Source: Streptomyces sp. CG4
GTDB taxonomy: Bacteria > Actinomycetota > Actinomycetes > Streptomycetales > Streptomycetaceae
Direction of reading: 5' to 3'
NCBI RefSeq assembly: GCF_041080655.1
Contig: NZ_CP163525.1
Span: forward strand, 2,108,001 to 2,172,000
DNA: 64,000 bases
Part shown: one piece after another, positions 8,234-16,953 of the stretch
Layout: every line of letters starts with the position of its first letter
How positions within the stretch are numbered: the first letter of the stretch is position 1
The notes under the pieces: model-generated
Told to the model about the DNA's origin: nothing
Databases searched by the model: none
Seen by the model: the letters and a program-made list of their open reading frames with translations, nothing else
Translations under genes and position numbers: made by a program

Positions 8234-9139
8234 GTGGCGCAGACCGACTTCCGTCTCGTCCAGACGGCGGTCATGGGAGGCCGGGATTCGGACCAGCCGG
8301 TCATCCTGCCCGAGGAGCCGCACAATCTGGATGAGTTCCGCCGCCAGTTCGGCAAGGACGACTTCTGGTGTGGGACGCTGCTCGGTGGCTGCGGCGAGCG
8401 GCTGATGACCAAGCGCTACGAAACGAAGGTCTGTCACTTCTCCCATTTCCCGGACCGCGACGGAACCCGGGCGGCTTGTCATCGCACGGCCAACGGCGTC
8501 GACAGCGCCGATCACCTGTTCGTCAAGGCGCACGTGACGCAGCGGCTGGCGGGCCAGGGGCACGCGGCGCAGGCCGAGTTGTGCAGCCTCGGGCACGGCC
8601 CCGGGGATGCCGTGGACTTCGTGCTGCGTGCCACGAATCAACGCCTGCGCTTCGAACTGCGGCCCAACGACTACCGCAGCTGGCGCGGAACGGCGGACAG
8701 CCTGGCCGGCAAGGAAGGGCACGTCGAGTGGGTCTTCGGGCTGGAGAGCGCCATCACCTGGGATATGATGGTCCGCTATGGCTATGCCCTGCGGGTGCGG
8801 TGCGAAACCGACGGCAACAGCCGCCGGGTTCTGATCGGCACCGTCACCGAGAACCGCCCCGTCGCCTGGTCCCCGCTCGAGCAGTGCCGGATGACCGGCG
8901 ACGGCCTCATCACCCCCGACCTCGACGAACTGCGTAACCGCGGGCTGATCCGCGAGGGCGCCGCGCGCCACGACGCCGTGGCCGGCAGCCCGTCGTGCAG
9001 CCGCTGCCGGACTCCGGCCGGGGGCTTCGCCCCGGGAGCGGGACGTCGCTGTCCCGGCGTCCGGCACCGCTGCCGCCCACCCCGAAGGCGGCGAGGTACG
9101 AACACTGCTGGTGGGCGGCCTGTTCATGATGCGGACTGA
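8234..9139 (+). CDS. CoiA-like nuclease-family protein, probably C-terminally truncated
   Basis: The start region resembles competence protein CoiA-type nucleases: a cysteine-bearing block DFWCGTLLGGCGERL (43-57) followed by CHFSHFPDRDG (67-77) and a helical segment ADHLFVKAHV (92-101). In homologous families such CxxxC...HFxH blocks precede a restriction-endonuclease-like core. The GTG at 8234 follows GGAGG by 8 nt. From about residue 245 (after LRNRGLIREGAARHDAV) the composition turns into Arg/Pro/Cys-rich text typical of a wrong frame. The real protein has probably been cut and now ends in unrelated sequence. Function in this organism is unknown. Confidence 0.6.
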   Translation: MAQTDFRLVQTAVMGGRDSDQPVILPEEPHNLDEFRRQFGKDDFWCGTLLGGCGERLMTKRYETKVCHFSHFPDRDGTRAACHRTANGVDSADHLFVKAHVTQRLAGQGHAAQAELCSLGHGPGDAVDFVLRATNQRLRFELRPNDYRSWRGTADSLAGKEGHVEWVFGLESAITWDMMVRYGYALRVRCETDGNSRRVLIGTVTENRPVAWSPLEQCRMTGDGLITPDLDELRNRGLIREGAARHDAVAGSPSCSRCRTPAGGFAPGAGRRCPGVRHRCRPPRRRRGTNTAGGRPVHDAD

Positions 9140-9617
9140 TGTTGACGGCGGGTGGGAGCCCCGCTAACTTCGCGGCATGCGGAAGCACTCCCTCGCCCTG
9201 ACGACTCGCGGTCACATCGACCTCAAGCGAGTCTGTTCGGCTGCCTGTTGCTCCTGCTGAGGGCTTCGACCCCTCCTCCAGAGTCTCTTCCGCCTTGCGG
9301 GCCTACGCGCCCTAGCGGACTGGTACGGCCCGCCTGTGTGTCCTCACCCGGTGACAGCCGCCCTCCACGACTCGATCCATCCGAGTGCCGCTGACGGCCG
9401 TCGCGCGTGATCCCAACCCTTCGTTGGTCACGCGCAGTTGACACGCGCCGCCATGCCCTCCTCCTCCCCCCGAGGGGCAGCGGCTTCCCGCATCACACTG
9501 CTGAACCGGCGACGGTCTCGCACGCCCGGCGCACGGCGCGCTGGGACATGGCTCGTCGCTGTCCACGAACAGTCCCGAAACCCCCTACTCAGCTTCGGGC
9601 TTCAAAGAAGGAGCATC
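9140..9617. other. Gene-free stretch with a strong hairpin upstream of the ASST gene
   Basis: No supported gene. A strong stem lies at 9403-9435: GCGCGTGA (9403-9410) pairs with TCACGCGC (9428-9435), and inside it CCAAC (9413-9417) pairs with GTTGG (9423-9427), with a 2-nt bulge. No T run follows. It sits about 180 bases upstream of the arylsulfotransferase start and could be a transcription stop for readthrough from the left or part of the leader. Confidence 0.4.
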
Positions 9618-10838
9618 ATGCGAAAGAGAACCTGGGCCGCACGGATGTCGCTCGCTGCGGCGGCGACCGCGGCACTCGCGGGCGCGGTGCCCTCGACCGG
9701 AGCCTGGGCGTCGGAGTCGGGCAGCCGCCCGCTTCCGCCGGTGAACGTCCTGGCCGACGAGGCGGGGACCGGCGGCGGGGACATCTTCGTCTCGCCGAAC
9801 TCGGCCACGCGCAAGTACGCGAGTGGCGTGGAGATCCTCAGCCATGACGGCAAGAACGTCGTCTGGTCGCACGCGGTGCCGTCCGGGCAGGAGGCCGCCG
9901 ACTTCCGCAAGCAGGCCTACCACGGCAAGCCGGTGCTGACCTGGTGGCAGGGCACCAACCTCGGCGGGCTCGCCAGCGGTGTCGACTACGTCTACAACGA
10001 CCAATACCAGAAGATCGCCGAAGTCCGGGCCGGGAACGGCTACACCGCCGACGGTCACGAGTTCCTGATCACGCCGCGGAACACCGCGCTGATCCTGGCC
10101 TATAAGGAAGCCACCACCGACCTCACGTCCATCGGCGGCTCCGCTCACCAGAAGGTGATCAACGGGGTCGCCCAGGAGGTCGACATCCGCACCGGCAAGG
10201 TGCTGTTCCAGTGGAACAGCGCTGACCACGTGCCGTACGCGCAGAGCGAGCAGCCGCTGCCGTCCTCGGCGAAAACGCCGTGGGACTGGTTCCACATCAA
10301 CGCCGTCAAGCTGGACGGCAAGGGGAAGCTGCTCATCGACGCGCGCAACACGTGGACCACGTACCAGGTGTCGCGGCACACCGGCAAGATCCTCTGGCAG
10401 CTCGGCGGCAAGGCGAGCTCGTTCAAGCTGAAGGCCGCGCCCGGCCAGGTACTGAACAAGGCCGGGAAGATCTTCGCCTGGCAGCATGACCCGGAGCCGC
10501 TCGGGAACGGCCTGTACACGCTCTTCGACAACGAGGCCGCAGGTGCCGCGAACACGGGCTCCGGGACCGTCCGGGAGCTGCCGTACAGCCGCGCGGTGAC
10601 GGTGCGCCTGAACGCCAAGACCCACGAGGCGACACTGGTGCGTTCCGTCGATCAGCCGACGAAGCTCAGCGCCTCGTCCCAGGGGAACGCGCAGACGGTG
10701 CGCAACGGCGACCTTCTCGTCGGGTGGGGATCGCTGCCCTACGTCTCCGAGTTCAGTCGCTCCGGCAAGCTGCTCTTCGACGCTCAGTTCCCCACGGGGG
10801 TGAACACCTACCGGGCGTACCGGTTCGACTGGAAGTGA
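9618..10838 (+). CDS. Secreted arylsulfotransferase (ASST) family protein
   Basis: A 406-residue exported protein. The signal peptide is MRKRTWAARMSL followed by an Ala-rich stretch to about residue 32 (GAWAS). The mature part is an ASST-type beta-propeller (Arylsulfotran_2-like) with repeated blade motifs such as DGHEFLITPRNTALILAY, PWDWFHINAVKLDGKG and WQHDPEPLGNGLYTLFDNE. The conserved His in WFHIN and WQHDPE are the family's signature positions. The ATG at 9618 follows GAAGGAG. Family members are annotated from similarity to bacterial arylsulfate sulfotransferase; sulfotransferase activity of actinobacterial members is not established. A single gene, followed after 25 bases by an IS256-type element. 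Confidence 0.88.
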   Translation: MRKRTWAARMSLAAAATAALAGAVPSTGAWASESGSRPLPPVNVLADEAGTGGGDIFVSPNSATRKYASGVEILSHDGKNVVWSHAVPSGQEAADFRKQAYHGKPVLTWWQGTNLGGLASGVDYVYNDQYQKIAEVRAGNGYTADGHEFLITPRNTALILAYKEATTDLTSIGGSAHQKVINGVAQEVDIRTGKVLFQWNSADHVPYAQSEQPLPSSAKTPWDWFHINAVKLDGKGKLLIDARNTWTTYQVSRHTGKILWQLGGKASSFKLKAAPGQVLNKAGKIFAWQHDPEPLGNGLYTLFDNEAAGAANTGSGTVRELPYSRAVTVRLNAKTHEATLVRSVDQPTKLSASSQGNAQTVRNGDLLVGWGSLPYVSEFSRSGKLLFDAQFPTGVNTYRAYRFDWK

Positions 10839-10863
10839 CCGGGCGGGGCCCTGAGCACGGTCA

Positions 10864-12284
10864 TGTCCCGCCGTGTTGTGTAGTCACTGGCCAAGCTGAT
10901 TCGGTTCCGGCTGTGGAGGAAGCTGGTGGTCGTCGCCGGGCGGTTCGGGGTTGAGGAGTTCGGCCATGGAGCCTTCGGAGGGGTAGCGGCGGTCGAAGAC
11001 CTGCCATTCGTCGTGGAGCTCGGCCAGGACCGCGGCGGCAAGCCGGTCGAGGGCCGCAGGGTGGGGAAAGACCTGGACGACGTCGGCTCGTCGTTTGATT
11101 TCCCGGTTCAGCCGCTCCAGCGGGTTCGTGGACCAGATCTTCTTCCAGTGGGCCGGTGGGAAGTCCGCGAACGCGGTGATGTCCCCGGCGGCGTCCACCA
11201 GCATGGTCTTGACCTGGGGGAACTGCCGTCCGAGCATGTCGGCGACCACGTTCAGCTGGGTGCGGACGGCCTCGGCGGTGGTCTGCGCGAAGATGGTGCG
11301 GATGGTGCCCGCCACCATCCTCCTGAGCCCTTTTCGATCACGCTGAAGACGTCTCGCACGAAGTGGACCCGGCATCGCTGCCAGGCGGCGCCGAGGAAGA
11401 CGGTGCGGATCGCGGCCACGAGTCCGCTGTGGCTGTCGGAGATGACCAGCTGGACGTTGTCCAGGCCGCGGGCCCGTAAGGATCGCAGGAACTTCGTCCA
11501 GAACGGCTTCGACTCGCTGTCGCCGACCATCAGGCCGAGGATCTCGCGGTGGCCGGTGGCGGAGATCCCGGTGGCGATGACCACGGCCTGGGAGACGATC
11601 CGGTGGTTCACCCTGGCCTTGCAGTAGGTGGCGTCCAGGAAGACGTAGGGAAAGACCGTGTGATCCAACGGCCGTTCCTTGAACGCTTCGAGTTCGGCAT
11701 CGAGCTCGCCGCAGATCCGAGACACCTCCGGCTTGGAGATCCCCGAGTCCGCACCGAGGGCTTTGACCAGGTCGTCCACGCTGCGGGTGGACACGCCGTG
11801 CACGTATGCCTCCATCACCACGGCGAACAGGGCCCGGTCGATCCGCCGGCGCCGCTCCAGCAGAGAGGGGAAGAACGATCCGGTCCGCACCTTGGGGATC
11901 TTCAGGTCCAGATCGCCGGCCTGCGTGCTCAGCAGCCTCTCGCGGTGGCCGTTGCGCCAGGTCGTGCGCTGGTCGGAGTGCTCGCCCGGGGCGGCGCCGA
12001 TGGCCTCGGTCGCCTCGGCCTCGATGAGCCCCTGCAGGATGCGTTGGCACAGCACCCTGATCGTCTCAACTCCGTCGGCCGTACGTAGTGACTGAAGCAG
12101 CCGCATCAGGTCAGACTGGGACAAGGCCATCGTGCGCTCCTCCGGTCGAACTGCCCGTTCACCAGGGAGACTTGCGCGGTGGCCTGCCCCTGGTTCAGGG
12201 AGCAGACACCGACAGCGAGTGCACGCCCCGGGCAGACACCCGCGCGTTCGCGACACCCGGCCGGCTACACCACTCGGCGGGACA
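10864..12284 (-). mobile_element. IS256-family insertion sequence
   Basis: Terminal inverted repeats are visible: TGTCCCGCCGTGTTGTGTAG... at 10864-10885 and its partner ending ...CACTCGGCGGGACA at 12263-12284, 19 of 22 positions pairing. This gives a 1421-bp element, normal for IS256. The single transposase gene on the minus strand fills most of it. No direct repeat of the expected 8-9 bp is obvious at the junctions, suggesting an old insertion or a rearranged flank. The left end lies 25 bases beyond the ASST stop codon. Confidence 0.75.
10884..12130 (-). pseudogene. IS256-family transposase, one frameshift
   Basis: An ATG at 12130 with GGAGGAG upstream starts a mutator-type (Transposase_mut) protein: MALSQSDLMRLLQSL, then KIPKVRTGSFFPSLLERRR, the first catalytic Asp in FPYVFLDATYCKARVNHR, and the second in VQLVISDSHSGLVAAI. 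At CRVHFVRDVFSVIEKGS the frame is lost near 11320-11330, and the protein resumes in the next frame as RRMVAGTIRTIFAQ, continuing through the Glu region (FPPAHWKKIWSTNPLERLNREIKRR) to a stop at 10884. A one-base indel in the GGAGGATGG stretch explains this. Everything else is full length, so the inactivation is recent. Confidence 0.85.
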
Positions 12285-12889
12285 CCATCCCCCGCAAGGA
12301 GCCTCAGGCCGCTAGGCCACAAACTTGCGACAGGACCGCATGCGCATGCGAACCCACGCCTGTCGGCCACAAGCTGGACCAGCGGAGAAATTGCCAACCT
12401 GCTCGGGGCCCAAGCAGCCACCATCGGCCTGATACCTCAGTCAGGTGTGTCGGCCCCTACCTCGTCACCCCGAAGGGCTGCGAGGACGCTCCCACCCTGG
12501 GAAGGCACCGTGTCGTCAGCGTCCTCCGAAGCTGACGACACGGTCTTGCAGGAGGCTCAAAGACGCTTTCTTAACCCGGGCCCATCCTGAACGCGGAGAC
12601 CCCCGCCGGAACGAGCCGACAGGGATCCACGTCAGTCACCGCAGTCACATGCGTGTCACCAACAGGGTGGACGCAGTTGCACCACAAGGACCTGACCAGG
12701 CCAAACGCTCCCGCCCTGGACCACACGGACGCCAGAAGACGGTTCCGCCTACCTGTGCCACGTGGTACCCAGTGAGGGACCCAGGATCAGGACGGGGGCC
12801 TCTTCCGGCCCGTCAAAGCGGTACTGCAGGGTGTTCGGTGGTGTCTCGCTCACCCGCCCGAGCCTCTCATCTGTCACGACAGCCCCTCT
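12285..12889. other. Gene-free stretch between two transposase remnants
   Basis: About 600 bases with no reading frame showing conserved motifs or codon bias on either strand, and no clear terminator or repeat. Probably decayed accessory DNA. Confidence 0.4.
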
Positions 12890-13176
12890 GAGCGGGGTCC
12901 TGGCTGTAGCTGACTGACCAGGTGGAAGACCTCTCGGGCCGCGTAGCGTTTAAGGCATCGGGCGATTTGCGTCGGGTCCTGCCATCCTTCCTGTTCCTGC
13001 GGCGTTCGTGGTAGTCCTTGGTGCGCGGGTCGACGCACAGTTGAGTCTGCACGATTCGGTGCAGAGCAGCGTTGGCGTGGCGTCGCCGCCACGGTTGAGA
13101 CGACGGTATGGCCGACCGCCCGAGGAACGCTCGGCGGGGCTGACGTCGCACAGCGGCGAAGGACGCCTCACTTCGC
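12890..13176 (-). pseudogene. IS110-family transposase, C-terminal remnant with several frameshifts
   Basis: The minus strand reads E-R-L-R-S-E-A-S-F-A-A-V, RHANAALHRIVQTQLCVDPRTK and, in another frame, REVFHLVSQLQPG. These match the intact IS110 copy's ERLSTEASFAAL, RQANAALHRIVFTRLRHDPRT and REVFNLV in order. At least two frame changes occur within 290 bases (for example around 13080-13100 and 12960-12990). The N-terminal three quarters are gone. Its 3' tail QLQPG...RS resembles the fragment at 45231-45345 more than the intact copy. Confidence 0.75.
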
Positions 13177-13271
13177 AGGCGTTCCGCCCGACCTGCCATC
13201 AGCCGTCGGCAGGGGGCGAGCCGGCGCCCGGGCGGCCGCGTGACGGACTTGCCGGACCCGAATACGCGGCT

Positions 13272-13505
13272 TCAGTGGATGTGATGGCCATCGGCTCGCC
13301 GTATCTTTTGGTCCTCACCGGTGGGTGTGCCATGGCGGCAGCCCCAGCGCTCGGCGAGTTGGGCAACGAGGAGCAGGCCGCTTCCGCCCTCGTCGGTGGT
13401 GCGAGCGCGGCGCAGACGGGGTTGGGCGCTGTTGGAGTCGGTGACCTCACAGACCAGAACGTGGTGGCGGATCAGTCGCAGTTCCGCCGGCGAACGGTGC
13501 ACCTA
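13272..13505 (-). pseudogene. ATP-binding (anti-sigma-factor-like HATPase) protein, C-terminal remnant
   Basis: The minus frame contains V-E-L-R-type text: PAELRLIRHHVLVCEVTDSN, PRLRRARTTDEGG and GLLLVAQLAERWG. This order is the C-terminal half of Streptomyces RsbW/SpoIIE-associated ATP-binding domains (EVxDxxxxxPR...DEGGRGLxLV). The N box, normally ~30 residues earlier, is missing. The text after ERWGCRH is scrambled by a frameshift (family consensus continues T-x-T-G-K-x-V/I-W). A dead fragment among other remnants. Confidence 0.65.
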
Positions 13506-14126
13506 CGGACGGGCCTGGACCGACATCACGTATGGGTACGGGCTCAGCATCATGGAACGCGAGAAGGAGGCGCTCGCCTCGATGATCAACACCTGCGACT
13601 GACGCCTCTGGCCGGCCCTGCCCCGCGCCGGCCCCTGACCACCGCACCGCCTTCCGCGCCGCCTCGGCTGAGACGGGACGGTCATGTGTCTGGGCGCCGA
13701 TCCACCCTGCCCCGTTGACCGCGGCCGTCCGTCAGCTGAGCCCGAGCGTCCAGTCGGTGGCGATCGCCTTCTGCGCTGCGGCGAGCGTGACCTTGCCGGA
13801 GCAGACCGCGGTGTGCAACCGGGTCTCGACCGGGTCCTTCTTGTTGTTGATCCCGCCGCCGGGCTTATGGCCCGGATCGGGCGGTGGATGCGGAACCGTC
13901 CGGGGGATCCTGAGTCGGGAATGACCATTCCGGTCCTTCACGGCCCAGTGCAGCCCAGGTAGTTGCGGGCCGGGAACTTGCGATTCAGGCGTGGCGGTGA
14001 CGAGCGCGGTCCAGGTACTCGGACAGCTCATGCCAGTCGTCAGCCGGAGCACCGGGGATCTCCCGACATGGTGGCCTGATGGTCATGCCAGGCAGCCCCA
14101 ACCCGAAGCATCGTTGCCCGCTCGAC
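13506..14126. other. Remnant-bearing stretch without an intact gene
   Basis: On the minus strand, codons ending at 13732 read KKDPVETRLHTAVCSGKVTL and then AAAQKAIATDW. This resembles the C-terminus of small secreted Streptomyces proteins with an HNH-like fold, but the upstream part is absent. On the plus strand a frame ending at 13602 reads DITYGYGLSIMEREKEALAS, which I do not recognise. Both look like truncated ends left by deletion. Nothing else here is supportable. Confidence 0.4.
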
Positions 14127-15119
14127 TCAGGTGTCGAGGAGTTCCGGCACGAAGATGTCCTCGCACGTCATCCGGCGCTTCGACAGGCCCTGCTCGTGGT
14201 GGTAGCGCAAGAAGGTGTCGATGGCCCTGCGGTTCGCGCCGATCCCGTAGGGCCACCAGTCGTCGCCGAGCAGCCGACGGTTCTTTTCGAACAGCGCGCT
14301 GAACCACGGCGTGATGACGCCCATGTGCTGCTTCGCGGCGTCGTCGAGGTACTTCCGCTCGGCGAGTTCCTTGGCTTCCGTGAAGGCGTCGTAGACGGCT
14401 CGCGTGAGGCCCCGACGCTGTGCCAGTTCCCTGCGGATCGCGACGATGTGCATCGGGGGGAAGATCCCGGTGCGACGGTAGTAGTCGCGCTCCACAGCCT
14501 CGTAGTCGGGGAACAGGCGGGCGACCTTCGGCGAGCCCTCCAGCACCGCCTGCGGCACGTCGATGGAGATCAGTGCGTCGATCTCTCCGGATTCGAGCAT
14601 GGCGCCCAGGGTCTGGCCGTCCTCCGCGTGGCGCACGTCGACGCCGTCCGGGACGGGCTGCGGGACCCAGTCGAAGGCGGGGAGGGGGCGGTTGGTGCCG
14701 CCGATGACCCAGCGGCACTGGTCCGGGGTCACGCCGTACTCGTCAGCAAGGATGCCCTTCGGCCAGATCCCGGCGTCGTGGCCGTAGAGCCCGAACTCGC
14801 CGACGGTCCTGCCGACGAGGTCTTGCGGCTTCTCGACCCCGCTGGTGGTGTTCACGAAGATCGCCGAGTGGCGGAAGTTGCGATTGGGCAGGATCGGCAG
14901 CGCCAGGAACGGCGCATCGTCGAGGTCGAAGGTGCGCAGGAAGTAGGTGAGACCGAACTCGGCAAGGTCGTAGTACCCCTCGACGGCGCGACGGAAGATG
15001 TCCGACACGAGCGGCGCCGTCTCGAACACCGCGTCCACCCCGTCGACCGCGACCCGGCCGTCGAACAGTGCCTCCGTGTGCTCGTAGGCGTAGATGCCGA
15101 TGTTCAGCTGCGTGCTCAT
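14127..15119 (-). CDS. 4,5-dihydroxyphthalate decarboxylase-like / substrate-binding-fold protein
   Basis: A 330-residue cytosolic protein (no signal peptide) of the family containing 4,5-dihydroxyphthalate decarboxylase, which shares the type 2 periplasmic-binding fold. Recognisable blocks: EALFDGRVAVDGVDA near the N-terminus, DIFRRAVEGYYDLAEFGLTY, PNRNFRHSAIFVN, and VGEFGLYGHDAGIWPKGIL. Whether it decarboxylates an aromatic acid or binds a ligand cannot be decided. The ATG at 15119 is preceded by GGGAG, and a longer in-frame start is less likely. It is divergent from a TetR gene with two operator-like sites between them, so expression is probably repressed by that TetR. Confidence 0.8.
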   Translation of the reverse strand: MSTQLNIGIYAYEHTEALFDGRVAVDGVDAVFETAPLVSDIFRRAVEGYYDLAEFGLTYFLRTFDLDDAPFLALPILPNRNFRHSAIFVNTTSGVEKPQDLVGRTVGEFGLYGHDAGIWPKGILADEYGVTPDQCRWVIGGTNRPLPAFDWVPQPVPDGVDVRHAEDGQTLGAMLESGEIDALISIDVPQAVLEGSPKVARLFPDYEAVERDYYRRTGIFPPMHIVAIRRELAQRRGLTRAVYDAFTEAKELAERKYLDDAAKQHMGVITPWFSALFEKNRRLLGDDWWPYGIGANRRAIDTFLRYHHEQGLSKRRMTCEDIFVPELLDT

Positions 15120-15167
15120 CAGTGGATCTCCCATCGGGGAGTACATGGGAAGGCCAGCTTCCGTAAA

Positions 15168-15229
15168 TGATCGTTCACCTTTTATGGTGGCCCCAGAGCA
15201 GTCGAGCCGTCAAGATGAATGTTCATTCA
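15168..15229. promoter_or_regulatory. Probable TetR operator pair in divergent promoter region
   Basis: TGAATG-TT-CATTCA (15216-15229) is a perfect 6-bp-arm palindrome ending 17 bases before the TetR start codon. A related partial site TGATCGTTCA (15168-15177) lies on the side of the divergent 14127-15119 gene. Both share T-G-A-N-N-G-T-T-C-A. Position and symmetry fit autoregulation plus control of the divergent gene. Confidence 0.55.
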
Positions 15230-15246
15230 CGATGAGAGGGATCGCC

Positions 15247-15864
15247 ATGCCGCGCATCACAGCCGAGCGCCGCGAGGCCAAGCGCGCCGAGATCGTCGCG
15301 GCGGCCCGCCGCTGCTTCTCCCGCGACGGGTTCCACCAGACCTCAATGCCGGACATCGCCGCGGAGGCGGGCGTCTCGGCCGGCGCGCCCTACCGCTACT
15401 TCACGAGCAAGGAGGAGATCATCCTCGCTATTGCGGGCGACGCGTTCCGGCTGATCTTCGAACCGGTTGAGCGGCTGGCCGAGGGCACGGACGCCCCGGC
15501 CGTCGCGGAACTGGTGGCCGCCGCGCTCGACACGATCAGCGGCCGGACAGTGCAGGACGCGGCGGGGCACACGGTCGCAGTCGACGAGCTGCTGCGCTGC
15601 GCCGTGCAGGCGTGGTCGGAGATGCTGCGCAACGACGAGGTTCGTGGCCCGGCCACCGAGGGCTTCGAGAAGGTCCGCGCCAGCATCGCCGACGCGCTGC
15701 GCCGCGGCCGGGCCGCGGGCGCGGTGCCCGCCACCATGGACCCGGACCGCGGCGCCCGCGTGGTGATGGCACTGCTGCACGGATTCCTGCTCCAGCGCGT
15801 GGCCTTCGGACTCACGGACACGGCCGGCTTCGCAGACGACCTGCGCGCCGGGCTGATCCTGTGA
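15247..15864 (+). CDS. TetR-family transcriptional regulator
   Basis: A 205-residue TetR repressor. The HTH lies at about 12-57: RAEIVAAARRCFSRDGFHQT, PDIAAEAGVSAGAPYRYF and TSKEEIILAIAG. The C-terminal ligand domain is helical and divergent, so the inducer is unknown. ATG 15247 has GAGAGGG upstream; an in-frame ATG at 15232 is less well placed. Divergent from the dihydroxyphthalate-decarboxylase-like gene, which is its most likely target. No downstream partner follows on the same strand. Confidence 0.93.
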   Translation: MPRITAERREAKRAEIVAAARRCFSRDGFHQTSMPDIAAEAGVSAGAPYRYFTSKEEIILAIAGDAFRLIFEPVERLAEGTDAPAVAELVAAALDTISGRTVQDAAGHTVAVDELLRCAVQAWSEMLRNDEVRGPATEGFEKVRASIADALRRGRAAGAVPATMDPDRGARVVMALLHGFLLQRVAFGLTDTAGFADDLRAGLIL

Positions 15865-16423
15865 CGGGCGATGACCGCGCCAAGCCGGCCCGATCGGCTC
15901 AGGCAGCGCGACGCGGGCATCACAGCGGACGGACACCGGCGCATTGATCCCCACACCGCGCGTCGCGGTAGCTCACGCGAAGCACAGGAGTGCGGGACCG
16001 GTCCTTCGTCGGACCACCTCGTCCCACGGCCGGTGATCATCCACAACCTTGATCCACTTTCACAGCGGACGGTGGTACGCGCGGTAATGCCCAGGGCCTG
16101 CGCCAGGAGCGGGGCCTCGACGCGTGCAGCCAGGTGCAGCAGGACCCTTGCCCGTCCCGGTCCGGGAGGAAGGCTGAGTGTGCGCAGACGGACTACGGCC
16201 CGGGCGTGGCTGAGTGGCTGACCTGCCGACCTGCCTTCGCGCCGGGGAAGAGCCAACCGCCGGTGGCGATTGCGGTTCCGGTGCGCGGGAGGCAGCCGTG
16301 CTTGAGGTGCTGGATCGCGAGTTGGTCGAGGATCGGGGGGAGGTGGATCTCGGTCTTGCCGAGCTTGAGGTGGACCTCGGTGTCTGCGTCGTCGTTGTGG
16401 CACCTGTCAGCTACGGTCCGGGC
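15865..16423. other. Gene-free stretch
   Basis: About 560 bases after the TetR gene with open frames on the plus strand but no conserved motif. It probably includes the decayed 5' part of the oxidoreductase remnant that becomes recognisable from 16424. Confidence 0.4.
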
Positions 16424-16786
16424 CTGGTCACGCGGCTGCGTGCGCTCGGCGTCGCGCGGGTAGACCTGGCACTCGACGTCGCCGGAGCGGGCTCGCTGGA
16501 TGAACTCGTCACCATCACCGGCGAGGCGGCGACGACGGTCACCCTTGCGGACTTCACCGGACCGGGTCGCGGGGTGCGGCTCTCCCGCAGCCAGTACGCC
16601 GGCGAGGCGGACTGGCTGCCACGGACTCGCCCTTGCCGCCGCGCTCTCCCGCCAAGGACGCTTCCGCGTTCCCGTGCAGGAGACCTTCCCGGCCGCACGG
16701 GCCGCCGCGGCTCACGCAGCCGCCGCTCGGGGCCTCGGCAGGGCAAGATCGTCCTCGACCTCGCCAGGCTTCCCGGTGCAGGCTGA
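16424..16786 (+). pseudogene. NADP-dependent quinone-oxidoreductase-like (MDR) protein, C-terminal remnant
   Basis: Three consecutive pieces of a medium-chain dehydrogenase/quinone reductase C-terminus occur in order but in changing frames: LALDVAGAGSLDELVTITG and VTLADFTGPGRGVRLSR (frame a, to ~16617), GLALAAALSRQGRFRVPVQE and RAAAAHAAAARGLGR (frame b, to ~16740), then QGKIVLDL back in frame a. At least two indels have accumulated, and the N-terminal catalytic and nucleotide-binding parts are not recognisable. It is clearly a dead gene. Confidence 0.75.
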
Positions 16787-16953
16787 CGGCGGCGCGCACG
16801 GCTCGCTGCCGCAGGCCTGCGGTGCAAGCGGCGAGGCGGCGCGCGGGGGGGCGCCCTCGTTCCGGTCCTGGTGTTCATACGGTGGTTTCGGCGGCCTCCT
16901 GGTGCAGGGGCAACCGGTCGTGCCGGGAAGCCGCCGAAACGCCCTGCGCCTCG

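Noticed and set aside
14127..15119. ABC-transporter substrate-binding lipoprotein
   Set aside because: Fold is shared, but there is no signal peptide or lipobox and no transporter genes nearby.
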